Shown one piece after another: positions 15,388 to 23,434 of a stretch of 64,000 nucleotides of DNA. Each line of letters opens with the position of its first letter. Positions within the stretch are counted from its first letter, which is position 1. The notes under the pieces were generated by a model. That model ran no database searches. It had not been told where the DNA came from and saw only the letters and a list, made by a program, of their open reading frames with translations. Source of the DNA: Virgisporangium aurantiacum (GTDB lineage Bacteria > Actinomycetota > Actinomycetes > Mycobacteriales > Micromonosporaceae); the NCBI RefSeq assembly GCF_016863635.1, contig NZ_BOPG01000056.1, forward strand, positions 1 through 64,000, in the 5' to 3' direction. Position numbers and translations under genes: made by a program.

Positions 15388-16251
15388 ATGGGTATCGTGA
15401 CGCTGCGCAGGTCCGACGTCAGCGATGCGTTGCTGGCGGAGCTCGGCGGGTTCATCGCCGGCCGCAACGCCGATCGCGCGCAGAACATCGGGTACCTCGG
15501 CGACGAACCGGCCGGCGTCACGGCCGAACTGCACGAGCTGGAAGGCGACTTCACGTTCGCGGTCACGCGGTCCGCCGACGGGGGAATCGCCGGCACGGTC
15601 GGCATGGAGTGGGATCCGGAGATCGGGCGGGCCTGGATCCTCGGCCCGTGGGCCGACACGCCGGCCCTGATGGACGACCTCTACGCCGCCGTCGACGCCA
15701 CGGTGCCCGGGCCGATCCGGGAACGCGAGATCTTCTGCGACGTCACCAACGCGGCCGTGGCGGCGTTCGCCGCGCGGCACGGGTTCGGCGCACCGAAGTC
15801 CCATGCGATCCTCACGTTCCGGCGCGACAGCCTGGCCGGGCTCGCCCCGGTGACGCTCCCGACGCTGACACCGCCGTTCGAGGGCCAGTTCGCCGCGCTG
15901 CACGACAGTGCGTTCCCGGGCACGTATTCGCCCGCGGCGACGCTGCTGGCGAAGGGTGAGCCGATCTGGGTCGAGGTGTCGGGCACCGAACTGCTCGGAT
16001 ACGTGACGTTGAAGCTGCGCCCCGAGCACGACGACGCACAGATCGAGTACGTCGCCGTGCACGAGAACGCCCGCGGCAAGGGTGTCGGCGGCCGCCTCGT
16101 GGCGGCGGCGCTGCACCTCGCGTTCGCCGACGACCGGATCACCCAGATGGACCTGGTGACGAACAACCCGGTGGCGCGGCGGCTGTACGAGCGGGTCGGC
16201 TTCACCCTCGTACAGGACATGTCGAGCTACCGCGCCGACGTCTCGGGCTGA
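15388..16251 (+). CDS. Two-domain GNAT acetyltransferase
   Basis: 287 residues with two GNAT-like halves. The N-terminal half (1-150) lacks a clear acetyl-CoA motif. The C-terminal half has the motif A loop E-N-A-R-G-K-G-V-G-G-R near residue 230, followed by T-N-N-P-V-A-R-R-L-Y-E-R-V-G-F. This arrangement is common in actinobacterial acetyltransferases with small-molecule or amino-sugar substrates; the actual acceptor is unknown. The last 25 bases overlap the minus-strand small gene that follows. Confidence 0.82.
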   Translation: MGIVTLRRSDVSDALLAELGGFIAGRNADRAQNIGYLGDEPAGVTAELHELEGDFTFAVTRSADGGIAGTVGMEWDPEIGRAWILGPWADTPALMDDLYAAVDATVPGPIREREIFCDVTNAAVAAFAARHGFGAPKSHAILTFRRDSLAGLAPVTLPTLTPPFEGQFAALHDSAFPGTYSPAATLLAKGEPIWVEVSGTELLGYVTLKLRPEHDDAQIEYVAVHENARGKGVGGRLVAAALHLAFADDRITQMDLVTNNPVARRLYERVGFTLVQDMSSYRADVSG

Positions 16252-16403
16252 AGCACGGTCCCTCGCACCGCGGGCAACCGGAGCCGGCGGATCGCACGGG
16301 CCACCCCGGCGAACATCCGGCCGGCGGTCTCGTCCGTGGTGCGGCGGTGCCGCTCGGGCATCCGGGCGAGCTGGTTCATGGCGATTGCGTCGAGTCCGTT
16401 CAT
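16227..16403 (-). CDS. Small Arg-rich protein, 58 residues
   Basis: A short gene starting ATG at 16403 with AAGGAG seven bases upstream, one of the best ribosome binding sites in the window. The product begins M-N-G-L-D-A-I-A-M-N-Q-L and is strongly basic (R-A-I-R-R-L-R-L-P), with three further Met residues; no membrane segment or Cys. It overlaps the end of the GNAT gene by 25 bases. It could be a small regulatory or nucleic-acid-binding protein, or the precursor of a modified peptide, but no modification enzyme is adjacent. It lies in the 380-base gap between the GNAT and lipoprotein genes; nothing else clear was seen in that gap apart from a T-rich stretch at 16493-16502. Confidence 0.6.
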   Translation of the reverse strand: MNGLDAIAMNQLARMPERHRRTTDETAGRMFAGVARAIRRLRLPAVRGTVLQPETSAR

Positions 16404-16631
16404 CGGGCCGCTCCTTCGCGGTTCGTGGCGCCCTCGTGGGTGCCTCTCGTGTCCTTGACGCAGCCCCTCCGCGAAATCGACAGGTGCGGCAGAACTTTTT
16501 TAGATCACGGCGCGTGCACGGGAAGGTCACGGGAACGGCACTGGGACACGACACGGACACGACTCCCACCCGGCCGGAACCCGGTCTGTTGCCCCCGCGT
16601 CGGATCGGCACCTGATCCACCGGGAGGAACG

Positions 16632-18125
16632 ATGTCCGTCCGATCCCTGTCCCGCAGCAGTCTGGCGGCGGCCGCCGGTGCCGCCGTGATCGTGCTCGCC
16701 CTCGCCGGTTGCGGCGCCGACGGCGGAGGCTCCAGCAACGAGGGCGCCGGGCTGCCCGGCCGCCCGCTGCCACCCAACTCGACGGCGAACGACGAAGGCG
16801 GCGGCACCTCGACGTCCCAGGATCCACGGTCGACGTTCGCGGTCGACGTCGACACGGCGTCCTACACCTACTCCCGCCGGCAGATCCTCGACGGCCGGTT
16901 GCCGAGCGCGTCGACGGTGCGTCCGGAGGAGTTCGTCAACGCGTTCGACCAGGACTACGCCGAGCCGACCGGCGACGGCTTCGCCATACACACCGACGGC
17001 GCGCGGCTGCCCGACGGGCACGAGGCCGCCGGCGGCACCCGGTTGATGCGCGTCGGCCTGCAGACCCGCTCGGAACCGGAGGAGGCGCGCGCCGACGCCA
17101 CGCTCACGTTCGTCATCGACGTCTCCGGGTCGATGAGCGAGCCGGGCCGGCTCGACCTGGTGAAGGACGCGCTGCACACGCTGGTCGACCAGCTGCGCCC
17201 GAACGACGCGGTGGCGATCGTGGCGTTCAGCAGCGACGCCACGGTGGTCCGCCCGATGACCCGGGTCGCCGACCGCGCCCCGCTGCACAAGGCGATCGAC
17301 TCGTTGCGGACGCAGGCGAGCACGAACCTCGGCGCCGGGCTCACGCTGGGCTACTCGACGGCGCGCGCGGGCTTCCGGGAGGGGACGTCGAACCGCGTCA
17401 TCATCCTGTCCGACGGGCTCGCCAACACCGGAACCACGTCGGCCGACCAGATCCTGGCGCAGGTACGCGAGAACGCGGGCAAGCAGATCGCGCTGCTCGG
17501 CGTCGGCGTCGGCAGCAGCTACGGCGACTCGTTGATGGAGCGCCTCGCCGACGGCGGCGACGGGTTCGTCGTCTACGTCAGCGACCAGCGGCAGGCGCGC
17601 GACGTGTTCGTCCACCGGTTGCCGGCCAACCTCGCGGTGCGCGCGCTCGACGCGAAGGTCCAGGTCGTCTTCGATCCGAAGACGGTGACGTCGTACCGGC
17701 TCATCGGGTACGAGAACCGCGCCGTCGCCGACGACCAGTTCCGCGACGACACCACCGACGGCGGCGAGGTCGGTCCCGGGCACAGCGTCACGGCGCTGTA
17801 CGAGGTGCGACTGGCGGCGGGCGCCGGCGGCAACGCGCAGGCGGCGAAGGTCGACGTGCGGTGGCTGAACCCCGACGACCGCCGGCCCGTCGAGGCGTCC
17901 CGCACCGTGCGGGTGTCCGACCTCGACGGCGCGTTCGCGTTGGCCGCGCCGCGGCTGACCGTCGCGTACTCCGCCGCCTATCTGGCCGAGTCGTTGCGCG
18001 GCACCGCGGGCGTGCCGATGGCCGTGCTGGTGCAGGTAGCGCGGTCGGCGGCCGAGCAGACCGGCGACCCGGCCGTCGGCGAGTTGGCGACGCTGATCGA
18101 GAAGACGATCGCGTTGCGCCGCTAG
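16632..18125 (+). CDS. YfbK-type von Willebrand factor A lipoprotein
   Basis: 497 residues. A lipoprotein signal with lipobox L-A-G-C (Cys about residue 26) is followed by a Gly/Ser/Asn-rich spacer. Next is the YfbK N-terminal motif F-A-V-D-V-D-T-A-S-Y, then a vWA domain (about 155-330) whose MIDAS D-V-S-G-S-M-S is intact, and a C-terminal DUF3520-like region. It is expected on the outer face of the membrane, binding a protein ligand through a metal ion. The start has an excellent GGGAGGAA. The stop is adjacent to that of the convergent SDR gene. Confidence 0.88.
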   Translation: MSVRSLSRSSLAAAAGAAVIVLALAGCGADGGGSSNEGAGLPGRPLPPNSTANDEGGGTSTSQDPRSTFAVDVDTASYTYSRRQILDGRLPSASTVRPEEFVNAFDQDYAEPTGDGFAIHTDGARLPDGHEAAGGTRLMRVGLQTRSEPEEARADATLTFVIDVSGSMSEPGRLDLVKDALHTLVDQLRPNDAVAIVAFSSDATVVRPMTRVADRAPLHKAIDSLRTQASTNLGAGLTLGYSTARAGFREGTSNRVIILSDGLANTGTTSADQILAQVRENAGKQIALLGVGVGSSYGDSLMERLADGGDGFVVYVSDQRQARDVFVHRLPANLAVRALDAKVQVVFDPKTVTSYRLIGYENRAVADDQFRDDTTDGGEVGPGHSVTALYEVRLAAGAGGNAQAAKVDVRWLNPDDRRPVEASRTVRVSDLDGAFALAAPRLTVAYSAAYLAESLRGTAGVPMAVLVQVARSAAEQTGDPAVGELATLIEKTIALRR

Positions 18126-18842
18126 CTAAATCAGCAGTCCGCCGGTGGCCCGGATGTTCTGGCCGGTGATCCAGCCGGAGTCCGGGCCGGCGAGAAACGC
18201 GACCACGGCGGCGATGTCGTCGGGCCGCCCGAGGCGCTGCAGCGCGGTCATCGCCGCTGCACGGGGTAGCGCCTCGGGCGGATTGGTCGCCCGCAACAGA
18301 TCCGTGTCGGTCGCACCCGGCGAGACCGTGTTGACGGTGATGCCGCGCGGGCCGAACTCCCGCGCGGCGACCGCCGTGAACTGTTCGAGCGCCGCCTTCG
18401 AGGCGATGTAGAGCACGCAGTTGGGTGCCGGCACCGCGGTGTTCAACGTGGACAGATTGATGACGCGGCCGTTGTCGCGCAACAGCGTCGCCGCCCGGCT
18501 CATCGCGAGCCCCGGAAACTTCACGTTGACGGTGAACACCCGGTCGAACTCCGCGGCGGTGAGGTCGGCGATCGGAGCGTTCGGGTTGATCGCCGCGTTG
18601 TTCACCAGGATGTCGAGCCCGTCGGCCACCGGCTCGAACATCGCGTCGAGACTCGCGAGATCGGCCTGGTCCGCCCGCACCGCGGTGGCGCCCGTCTCCG
18701 CAACGACCTCCTCGGCGGCCGCGCTGTTGTCCCGATAGGTGAATACGACGGTGGCGCCGAGCCCGGCCAACCGCCGCACGATGGCCCGGCCGATGCCCCG
18801 CGAGCCGCCGGTGACCAGTGCCGTCTTCCCGTCCAGGGTCAT
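18126..18842 (-). CDS. Short-chain dehydrogenase/reductase (SDR)
   Basis: 238 residues, classical SDR size. The NAD(P)-binding T-G-G-S-R-G-I-G is at residues 11-18, N-N-A-A near 85, and the catalytic Y-x-x-x-K as Y-I-A-S-K near 148, with an upstream Ser replaced by T/N in a short N-L-S-T-L stretch. The C-terminal W-I-T-G-Q-N is typical of FabG-like members. Arg after the glycine motif suggests NADP(H). Substrate unknown. It is monocistronic and convergent with the lipoprotein gene. Confidence 0.85.
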   Translation of the reverse strand: MTLDGKTALVTGGSRGIGRAIVRRLAGLGATVVFTYRDNSAAAEEVVAETGATAVRADQADLASLDAMFEPVADGLDILVNNAAINPNAPIADLTAAEFDRVFTVNVKFPGLAMSRAATLLRDNGRVINLSTLNTAVPAPNCVLYIASKAALEQFTAVAAREFGPRGITVNTVSPGATDTDLLRATNPPEALPRAAAMTALQRLGRPDDIAAVVAFLAGPDSGWITGQNIRATGGLLI

Positions 18843-18922
18843 GACGTCACGTTAATTCATCGATGGAACGGGGTACCCCGATTTCCAACGTCCACTGTGG
18901 CTATACGAGGGAGGCCCGACCG

Positions 18923-19183
18923 ATGGCAGCGCCGACGCAGGCACCGGCAACGACGAGCAACACCAACGTGATGGCGATTCTGGCCCTGGTATTCGCATTC
19001 GTGTTCTCCCCGCTCGGCATCGTGTTCGGCGCGATCGCGAAGCGGCAGATCAGCGAGACCGGCGAGCAGGGCATGGGCCTGGCCAAGGCCGGATTCTGGC
19101 TGGGCATCGCGTTCACCGTACTGAGCGTGCTCTGGGTCGTCTTCGTGTTCGTGCTGGCGGCCTCCTCGGGCACCAGCGCCTGA
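18923..19183 (+). CDS. DUF4190-type small membrane protein
   Basis: 86 residues. A short Ala/Pro/Thr N-terminus precedes two hydrophobic helices (about 16-38 and 58-82) with a basic loop A-K-R-Q-I-S-E-T-G-E-Q-G-M-G-L-A-K-A between. This pattern marks the DUF4190 family found widely in actinobacteria; function unknown. ATG 18923 is chosen for the GAGGGAGG nine bases upstream. TCCACTGTGG occurs in its 5' region at 18891-18900. Confidence 0.8.
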   Translation: MAAPTQAPATTSNTNVMAILALVFAFVFSPLGIVFGAIAKRQISETGEQGMGLAKAGFWLGIAFTVLSVLWVVFVFVLAASSGTSA

Positions 19184-19222
19184 TCGTGCCGCGCTGACCC
19201 CGGGCGGTGTTCAATCGGGTGC

Positions 19223-19969
19223 GTGAACAGTTACCTGGTCGGTGAGCGCCGGCTGAGCGTCGCGGGCGGCACCGACGTCGGGCGGCGGTACCCGGCGAAC
19301 TTCGACGTCATGCACGTCGACGGGGATCGGCCGGTCGTCGCGGTCGCCGACGGGATGGGCGCGGGCCGGGGCAGCGCGCTGGCCGGGCGGACGGCCGTCG
19401 ACGGGTTCGTGGCCGCCGCCCGGGCGGCCGGCGCGCGGCCGGAGGCCGGTGCGCTGCGGGCGGCGGTCGCCGACGTCCAGCGGCAGGTGAACCGGGCCGG
19501 CGCCGACCTCGGCGAGTTGACCGGGTGCACGTTGACCGCGCTGGTCGGTTGCGAACCCGACGCGGCGTGGATCGTCCACGTCGGCGACTCGCGGGCCTAC
19601 CGGTGGCGCGACGGGCTGCTGGAGCAGCTCACCGTCGACCACACGATGGCGTGGCTCGGCGCCGTCAACGGGTGGTATCCGTTCGACTCGCCGCAGGCGG
19701 CGCGCGACCGCTACCACCTGACCCGGTACGTCGGGCACCCGGCGATGCCCGAGCCGGACCTGCTGCACGTCTCGTTGCGACCCGGCGACGTGCTGTGCCT
19801 GTGCACCGACGGCATCGCCGAGCAGGTGCCGTACCGGCGGCTGGCCGAGGTGCTCGGCACCGGCCGGTCACCGGCGGACATGGTGGGGCACCTGATCACG
19901 GACGCGGCGGCGGCCGGCGGCTCCGACAACGCGACCGCGGTGGTGATCGCCGTGGCCGGGGACCGGTGA
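19223..19969 (+). CDS. PP2C-type serine/threonine protein phosphatase
   Basis: 248 residues. The metal-binding PPM motifs are intact: V-A-V-A-D-G-M-G-A-G near residue 34, G-C-T-L-T-A-L near 95, H-V-G-D-S-R-A-Y near 112, C-T-D-G-I near 195 and G-S-D-N-A-T near 235. They coordinate two Mn2+/Mg2+ ions for phosphoprotein hydrolysis. No membrane anchor. The partner Ser/Thr kinase is not in the window. GTG start at 19223 lacks a strong ribosome binding site and may be leaderless. Confidence 0.88.
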   Translation: MNSYLVGERRLSVAGGTDVGRRYPANFDVMHVDGDRPVVAVADGMGAGRGSALAGRTAVDGFVAAARAAGARPEAGALRAAVADVQRQVNRAGADLGELTGCTLTALVGCEPDAAWIVHVGDSRAYRWRDGLLEQLTVDHTMAWLGAVNGWYPFDSPQAARDRYHLTRYVGHPAMPEPDLLHVSLRPGDVLCLCTDGIAEQVPYRRLAEVLGTGRSPADMVGHLITDAAAAGGSDNATAVVIAVAGDR

Positions 19970-20017
19970 AGCTCGGATGAAGCAGTCCTGAAGACGGCCG
20001 GTGCCATCCTGCGGGGA

Positions 20018-20653
20018 ATGTCCTACCAGACCGGCCCCGGGCCGTACGACGACGGCTGGCCGAGCTACGGCCCCCAGCAGTACGAGACCTCGCCCCAGCA
20101 GTACGGCCCTGCGCAATACGGCCCTCAGCAGTATGGGCCGGCTCCCCAGCAGTACGGACCGCAGCCGGGCTGGGACCCTGCGTACGGGCCTGCCTTCGGC
20201 GCACCGGTCGCCGGCGGGCCGGCTCCGAACCCGGCCGTGGCGTTCGCGTCGGCCACCCTGTTCATCGCCTGCGCGATCATGACGTTCGTGTTCGCGTTCT
20301 CGGCCTGGGGTGGCAGCGGCAGCCCGCACCTCGCGGCCGGCCTGGTCGGGATCGTGTTCAGCGGCAAGGTCACCGGCAACGCCGACTTCGCGATCTCGGC
20401 GACGATGACCGTCGCCTGCTCCACGATGACGTTCGCGCTCGCCCTGTTCGCCCGGCTGAACGCCCTCCGGTGGATCCTGGCCGCGATCGGCGCGCTGGTG
20501 ACCGTCTACTACTTCTTCGCGTTGTTGTACATCGCCGCCAACGGCGGTGTCCGGTTCGTCGCGATGCCGACGTTCGCGCTCCTGCTGTGGGCGGCGGCCA
20601 CCGCCGTCGCGCTGCTGCCCGCGACGGCCAACGCGATGCGCCGCCCGCGCTAG
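20018..20653 (+). CDS. Membrane protein with Tyr/Gln/Pro-rich N-terminal tail
   Basis: 211 residues. Residues 1-72 are a low-complexity cytosolic tail of repeated P-Q-Q-Y-G-P units. It is followed by four hydrophobic segments (about 76-97, 108-125, 128-147, 152-205). Similar tails occur on many actinobacterial small membrane proteins of unknown role. No enzyme motif is visible. The tail repeat is shorter than, and different from, the QYQAP linker of the Ter protein. Confidence 0.75.
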   Translation: MSYQTGPGPYDDGWPSYGPQQYETSPQQYGPAQYGPQQYGPAPQQYGPQPGWDPAYGPAFGAPVAGGPAPNPAVAFASATLFIACAIMTFVFAFSAWGGSGSPHLAAGLVGIVFSGKVTGNADFAISATMTVACSTMTFALALFARLNALRWILAAIGALVTVYYFFALLYIAANGGVRFVAMPTFALLLWAAATAVALLPATANAMRRPR

Positions 20654-20667
20654 GGCCTACGGCGCCG

Positions 20668-21462
20668 TCAGGGCTTGCGGCCCACGGCGCCGAACACGTC
20701 GACCTCGGTGCCCTCGTCGGAGCGCCACCGCGAGCACGACACCACGCCGGGCTCCACCAGTTCGAGCCCGTCGTAGAACCGGGCGAGCTGCTCCGGCGTC
20801 CGCAGGTAGATCCATGCCCCGCCGGCGGCGTTCGACCGCCGGACGGCCTCCACCATCCGCTCGCCGGTCACAGCGTTCGTCGGGTGCTGCAACGCCAGGT
20901 AGCTGCCGGACGGCACGGCCTCCATCACCCGGTTCACCACCGCGCGCGCCTCGTCGTCGTCGCCGAGGTAGTGCAGGACGCCGAGCAGCATCACCGCGAT
21001 CGGCTGCGAGAAGTCGAGCGTCTTGCGGGCCCGCTCCATGATCACGTCGGGATCGCGGAGGTCGCCCTCGACGTAGTCGGTGGCGCCCTCGGTCGTCCCG
21101 GTGAGCAGCGCCCGCGCGTGCACCAGCACCAGCGGGTCGTTGTCGGCGTACACCACCCGCGTCTCCGGCGCGATCCGCTGCGCCACCTCGTGGGTGTTGT
21201 CGGCCGTCGGCAGCCCGGTGCCGATGTCGAGGAACTGCCGGATACCCACGTCTTCGACCAGGTAGGTGACGGCGCGGCCGAGGAACGCCCGGTCGGCCAG
21301 GGCACACTCGACGATCTCCGGTAGGACCTCGCGCACCTGATCGCCGACCAGCCGGTCGATGGCGAAGTTGTCCTTGCCGCCGAGCCAGTAGTTCCAGATG
21401 CGGGCCGAGTGGGCCACCGTGGTGTCGATCTTCGCGGGGATCGATGGGTCGGGTTCAGCCAT
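20668..21462 (-). CDS. DUF574-type SAM-dependent methyltransferase
   Basis: 264 residues. The actinomycete-typical S-A-R-I-W-N-Y-W-L-G-G-K-D-N-F-A-I-D near residue 20 is the hallmark of the DUF574 (PF04672) methyltransferases, followed by the SAM motif F-L-D-I-G-T-G-L-P-T near 70 and Y-A-D-N-D-P near 100. Targets are unknown; many paralogues occur per genome. TACTAT at 21468-21473 on this strand lies five bases from ATG, suggesting leaderless initiation. The promoter is shared with the divergent TetR gene. Confidence 0.87.
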   Translation of the reverse strand: MAEPDPSIPAKIDTTVAHSARIWNYWLGGKDNFAIDRLVGDQVREVLPEIVECALADRAFLGRAVTYLVEDVGIRQFLDIGTGLPTADNTHEVAQRIAPETRVVYADNDPLVLVHARALLTGTTEGATDYVEGDLRDPDVIMERARKTLDFSQPIAVMLLGVLHYLGDDDEARAVVNRVMEAVPSGSYLALQHPTNAVTGERMVEAVRRSNAAGGAWIYLRTPEQLARFYDGLELVEPGVVSCSRWRSDEGTEVDVFGAVGRKP

Positions 21463-21467
21463 AACGC

Positions 21468-21502
21468 ATAGTAGGCCCTCGCCTCGCGCTGCGGGGTACG
21501 GT
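21468..21502. promoter_or_regulatory. Divergent leaderless promoters of methyltransferase and TetR genes
   Basis: Minus-strand TACTAT (21468-21473) sits five bases before ATG 21462, and plus-strand TACGGT (21497-21502) six bases before GTG 21509. The two -10 boxes lie back to back within 35 bases, so the TetR protein could affect both. Confidence 0.45.
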
Positions 21503-21508
21503 GCTGGG

Positions 21509-22132
21509 GTGGCCGAGCCGACGACCCGCCCCCGGCGGCGCACGCAGGAGGAGCGACGGGCCGAGACGAAGCGGCGCGTGCTCGACGCGGCCCTCGACTG
21601 CCTGGTCGAAGACGGCTACTTCAACCTGACGACCGGCCGCGTCGCCGACCGGGCCGGGGTGTCCCGGGGTGCTCAGTTGCACCAGTACCCGACGCGGCAG
21701 GAACTCGTCGTCGCGGCGATGGAGTACCTGGCCAACCGGCGCGCGGCGGGGCTGCGCGAAGAGGCGGCCCGGCTGCCCGACGACGCCGACCGCATCGCCG
21801 CGGCGCTCGCCCTGCTCTGGTCGCAGTTCTCCGGACGGCTGTTCCAGGCCGGCATCGAACTCATCATCGCCGCCCGCACCGACGCCGTGCTCCGGGCCGC
21901 GCTCACGCCCTTCGAGCGCGAGCTGCGGCGGTTGTCGCGCGAACTCGCCGCGGAACTGTTCGGGCCGCGTGCGGTCGCGCATCCGGACTTCAACGACGTG
22001 GTGACGCTGGTGCTGAACTCCATGTACGGAATCGCGCTGCACCGCCTCCTCCAGCCGACGTCGACCGTGAAGCGTCAGCTCGTCCTGCTGGAACGGGTGG
22101 TGCGGACGACCCTCACGCTCGGCGAAGCGTGA
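21509..22132 (+). CDS. TetR/AcrR family regulator
   Basis: 207 residues from GTG 21509. The N-terminal helix-turn-helix (about residues 20-65: V-L-D-A-A-L-D-C-L-V-E-D-G-Y, then G-V-S-R-G-A-Q-L-H-Q-Y-P-T) is typical of TetR. The C-terminal ligand domain is generic. It converges on a P450 gene with a 20-base overlap and is likely to regulate neighbours, for instance the P450/enoyl-CoA hydratase promoter region, where a short palindrome lies at 23393-23404. Confidence 0.87.
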   Translation: MAEPTTRPRRRTQEERRAETKRRVLDAALDCLVEDGYFNLTTGRVADRAGVSRGAQLHQYPTRQELVVAAMEYLANRRAAGLREEAARLPDDADRIAAALALLWSQFSGRLFQAGIELIIAARTDAVLRAALTPFERELRRLSRELAAELFGPRAVAHPDFNDVVTLVLNSMYGIALHRLLQPTSTVKRQLVLLERVVRTTLTLGEA

Positions 22133-23363
22133 CGCGGAGCCGGTTCAGGCCCCGCACCGTGAGCCCGTCCCTCCACTGTGGAGTCTCCGCCAGTTCGATG
22201 GACGGGAACCGGTGCAGCAGCGCGCCGAACACCAGCCGCGCCTCCAGCCGGGCCAGGCCCGCGCCCAGGCAGTAGTGGATGCCGCTGCCGAAACTGAGCG
22301 TCGCCGCCTCCGCCCGGTTCAGCTTGAGCACGCCGGGATCGGTGAAGACGCGCGGATCGTGGTTCGCCGCACCCAGCAGGACGAGCAGGTGCCGGTCACC
22401 CGGAACGACCGTCCCGTCGGGAAGCGTCACATCGTCGGCCGTGAGCCGCGGAATCACCTGGACCGGCGTATCCAACCGCAGCATCTCCTCGACCGCGCCC
22501 GGAAGCAGGGCGGGGTCCCGGCGCAGCGCGTCGAGTTCGGCGGGGTGGTTCAGCAGCGCGTACGTGCCGTTGCCGATGAGGTTCGTGGTCGTCTCGAACC
22601 CGGCGAGGAACAGCAGCACCAGCGTCGCCAGCAGTTCGGTCTCGGTGAGCCGGTCGCTTCCGTCGCCTCCCTCGGCGACAGATCGGCCGTCGTCGCGGAC
22701 CGCGATGAGCGCGGAGACGAGGTCGTCGGCGGGCCGGCGGCGGCGCTCGGCCACCAGGCCGGTGAAGTACTCGACGATGGTGTCGGCCGCGGCGTCGGCG
22801 TGGCCGAGGTCGGCGTCGGAGACGGCGAGGTCGAGCGCGTCGGTGAGGTCGCGCACGAGCTTCTGGAACGGTGGCTGGTCGGCCTCCGGTACGCCGATCA
22901 GGTGACCGATCACGGCCACCGGGAACGGGAACGCGAGGTCGCTCATCAGGTCGATGTCGCCGCGCGCGTCGATCTCGTCGAGCCGTTCGGCCAGGATCCG
23001 CTCGATGGTGGGTTGCAGGCCCACCACCGCGCGCGGCGTGAACGCCTTGCTCACCAGGCGCCGGATGCGGGTGTGGTCGGGCGGGTCCTGCACCATGAAC
23101 GTCGCGTTGATGAGCCGCCGCGACGAGTGTTCCGACGCCGCGGGTAGCACGTCCTGCCGGGCCGGCCGCCGGCGCACGACGCGCGGGTCGCGCAGCACCG
23201 CGTCGACGTTGCGGTAGCTGGTGACGAACCGGCCGAGGAACTGCGACCGGTGCAGTTCACCGAGCTCGTGCAGGCGCCGGAAGACGCCCGCGAGGTCGCG
23301 CCGGCCCTCCGGTGTGAGCAGTTCGGAGAGGACCTCGTCGACGTCGGTCGCGGAAGTCGCCAT
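22113..23363 (-). CDS. Cytochrome P450 (bacterial class I type)
   Basis: 416 residues. I-helix oxygen-activation motif A-G-F-E-T-T near residue 258, E-E-M-L-R as ExxR near 300, and heme ligand loop F-G-S-G-I-H-Y-C-L-G-A-G near 365 with the cysteine thiolate. It is a soluble monooxygenase needing ferredoxin and reductase, neither of which is adjacent. ATG 23363 is chosen as the common N-terminus of the family; an in-frame GTG upstream would add 12 residues. Divergent from an enoyl-CoA hydratase gene; the substrate may be a lipid or terpenoid, but nothing proves this. Confidence 0.9.
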   Translation of the reverse strand: MATSATDVDEVLSELLTPEGRRDLAGVFRRLHELGELHRSQFLGRFVTSYRNVDAVLRDPRVVRRRPARQDVLPAASEHSSRRLINATFMVQDPPDHTRIRRLVSKAFTPRAVVGLQPTIERILAERLDEIDARGDIDLMSDLAFPFPVAVIGHLIGVPEADQPPFQKLVRDLTDALDLAVSDADLGHADAAADTIVEYFTGLVAERRRRPADDLVSALIAVRDDGRSVAEGGDGSDRLTETELLATLVLLFLAGFETTTNLIGNGTYALLNHPAELDALRRDPALLPGAVEEMLRLDTPVQVIPRLTADDVTLPDGTVVPGDRHLLVLLGAANHDPRVFTDPGVLKLNRAEAATLSFGSGIHYCLGAGLARLEARLVFGALLHRFPSIELAETPQWRDGLTVRGLNRLRVTLRRA

Positions 23364-23392
23364 GCGCCCACCGTCCCACGCCGGCAAACAAA

Positions 23393-23404
23393 CAGTCAAG
23401 ACTG
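23393..23404. promoter_or_regulatory. Palindrome CAGTCAAGACTG between divergent P450 and hydratase genes
   Basis: Perfect 5-bp inverted repeat with AA centre, inside an AT-rich island (AAACAAACAG...CTTATAAG) unlike the surrounding sequence. It lies about 30 bases from each start codon and is a plausible operator, perhaps for the TetR protein encoded at 21509-22132. Confidence 0.4.
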
Positions 23405-23434
23405 CTTATAAGTGCGCGAGCGTATGTTGGCGGC

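Noticed and set aside
16480-16510. T-run ACTTTTTTAGATC as terminator or promoter
   Set aside because: No stem precedes the T-run, and no -35 with correct spacing could be defined; left unassigned.
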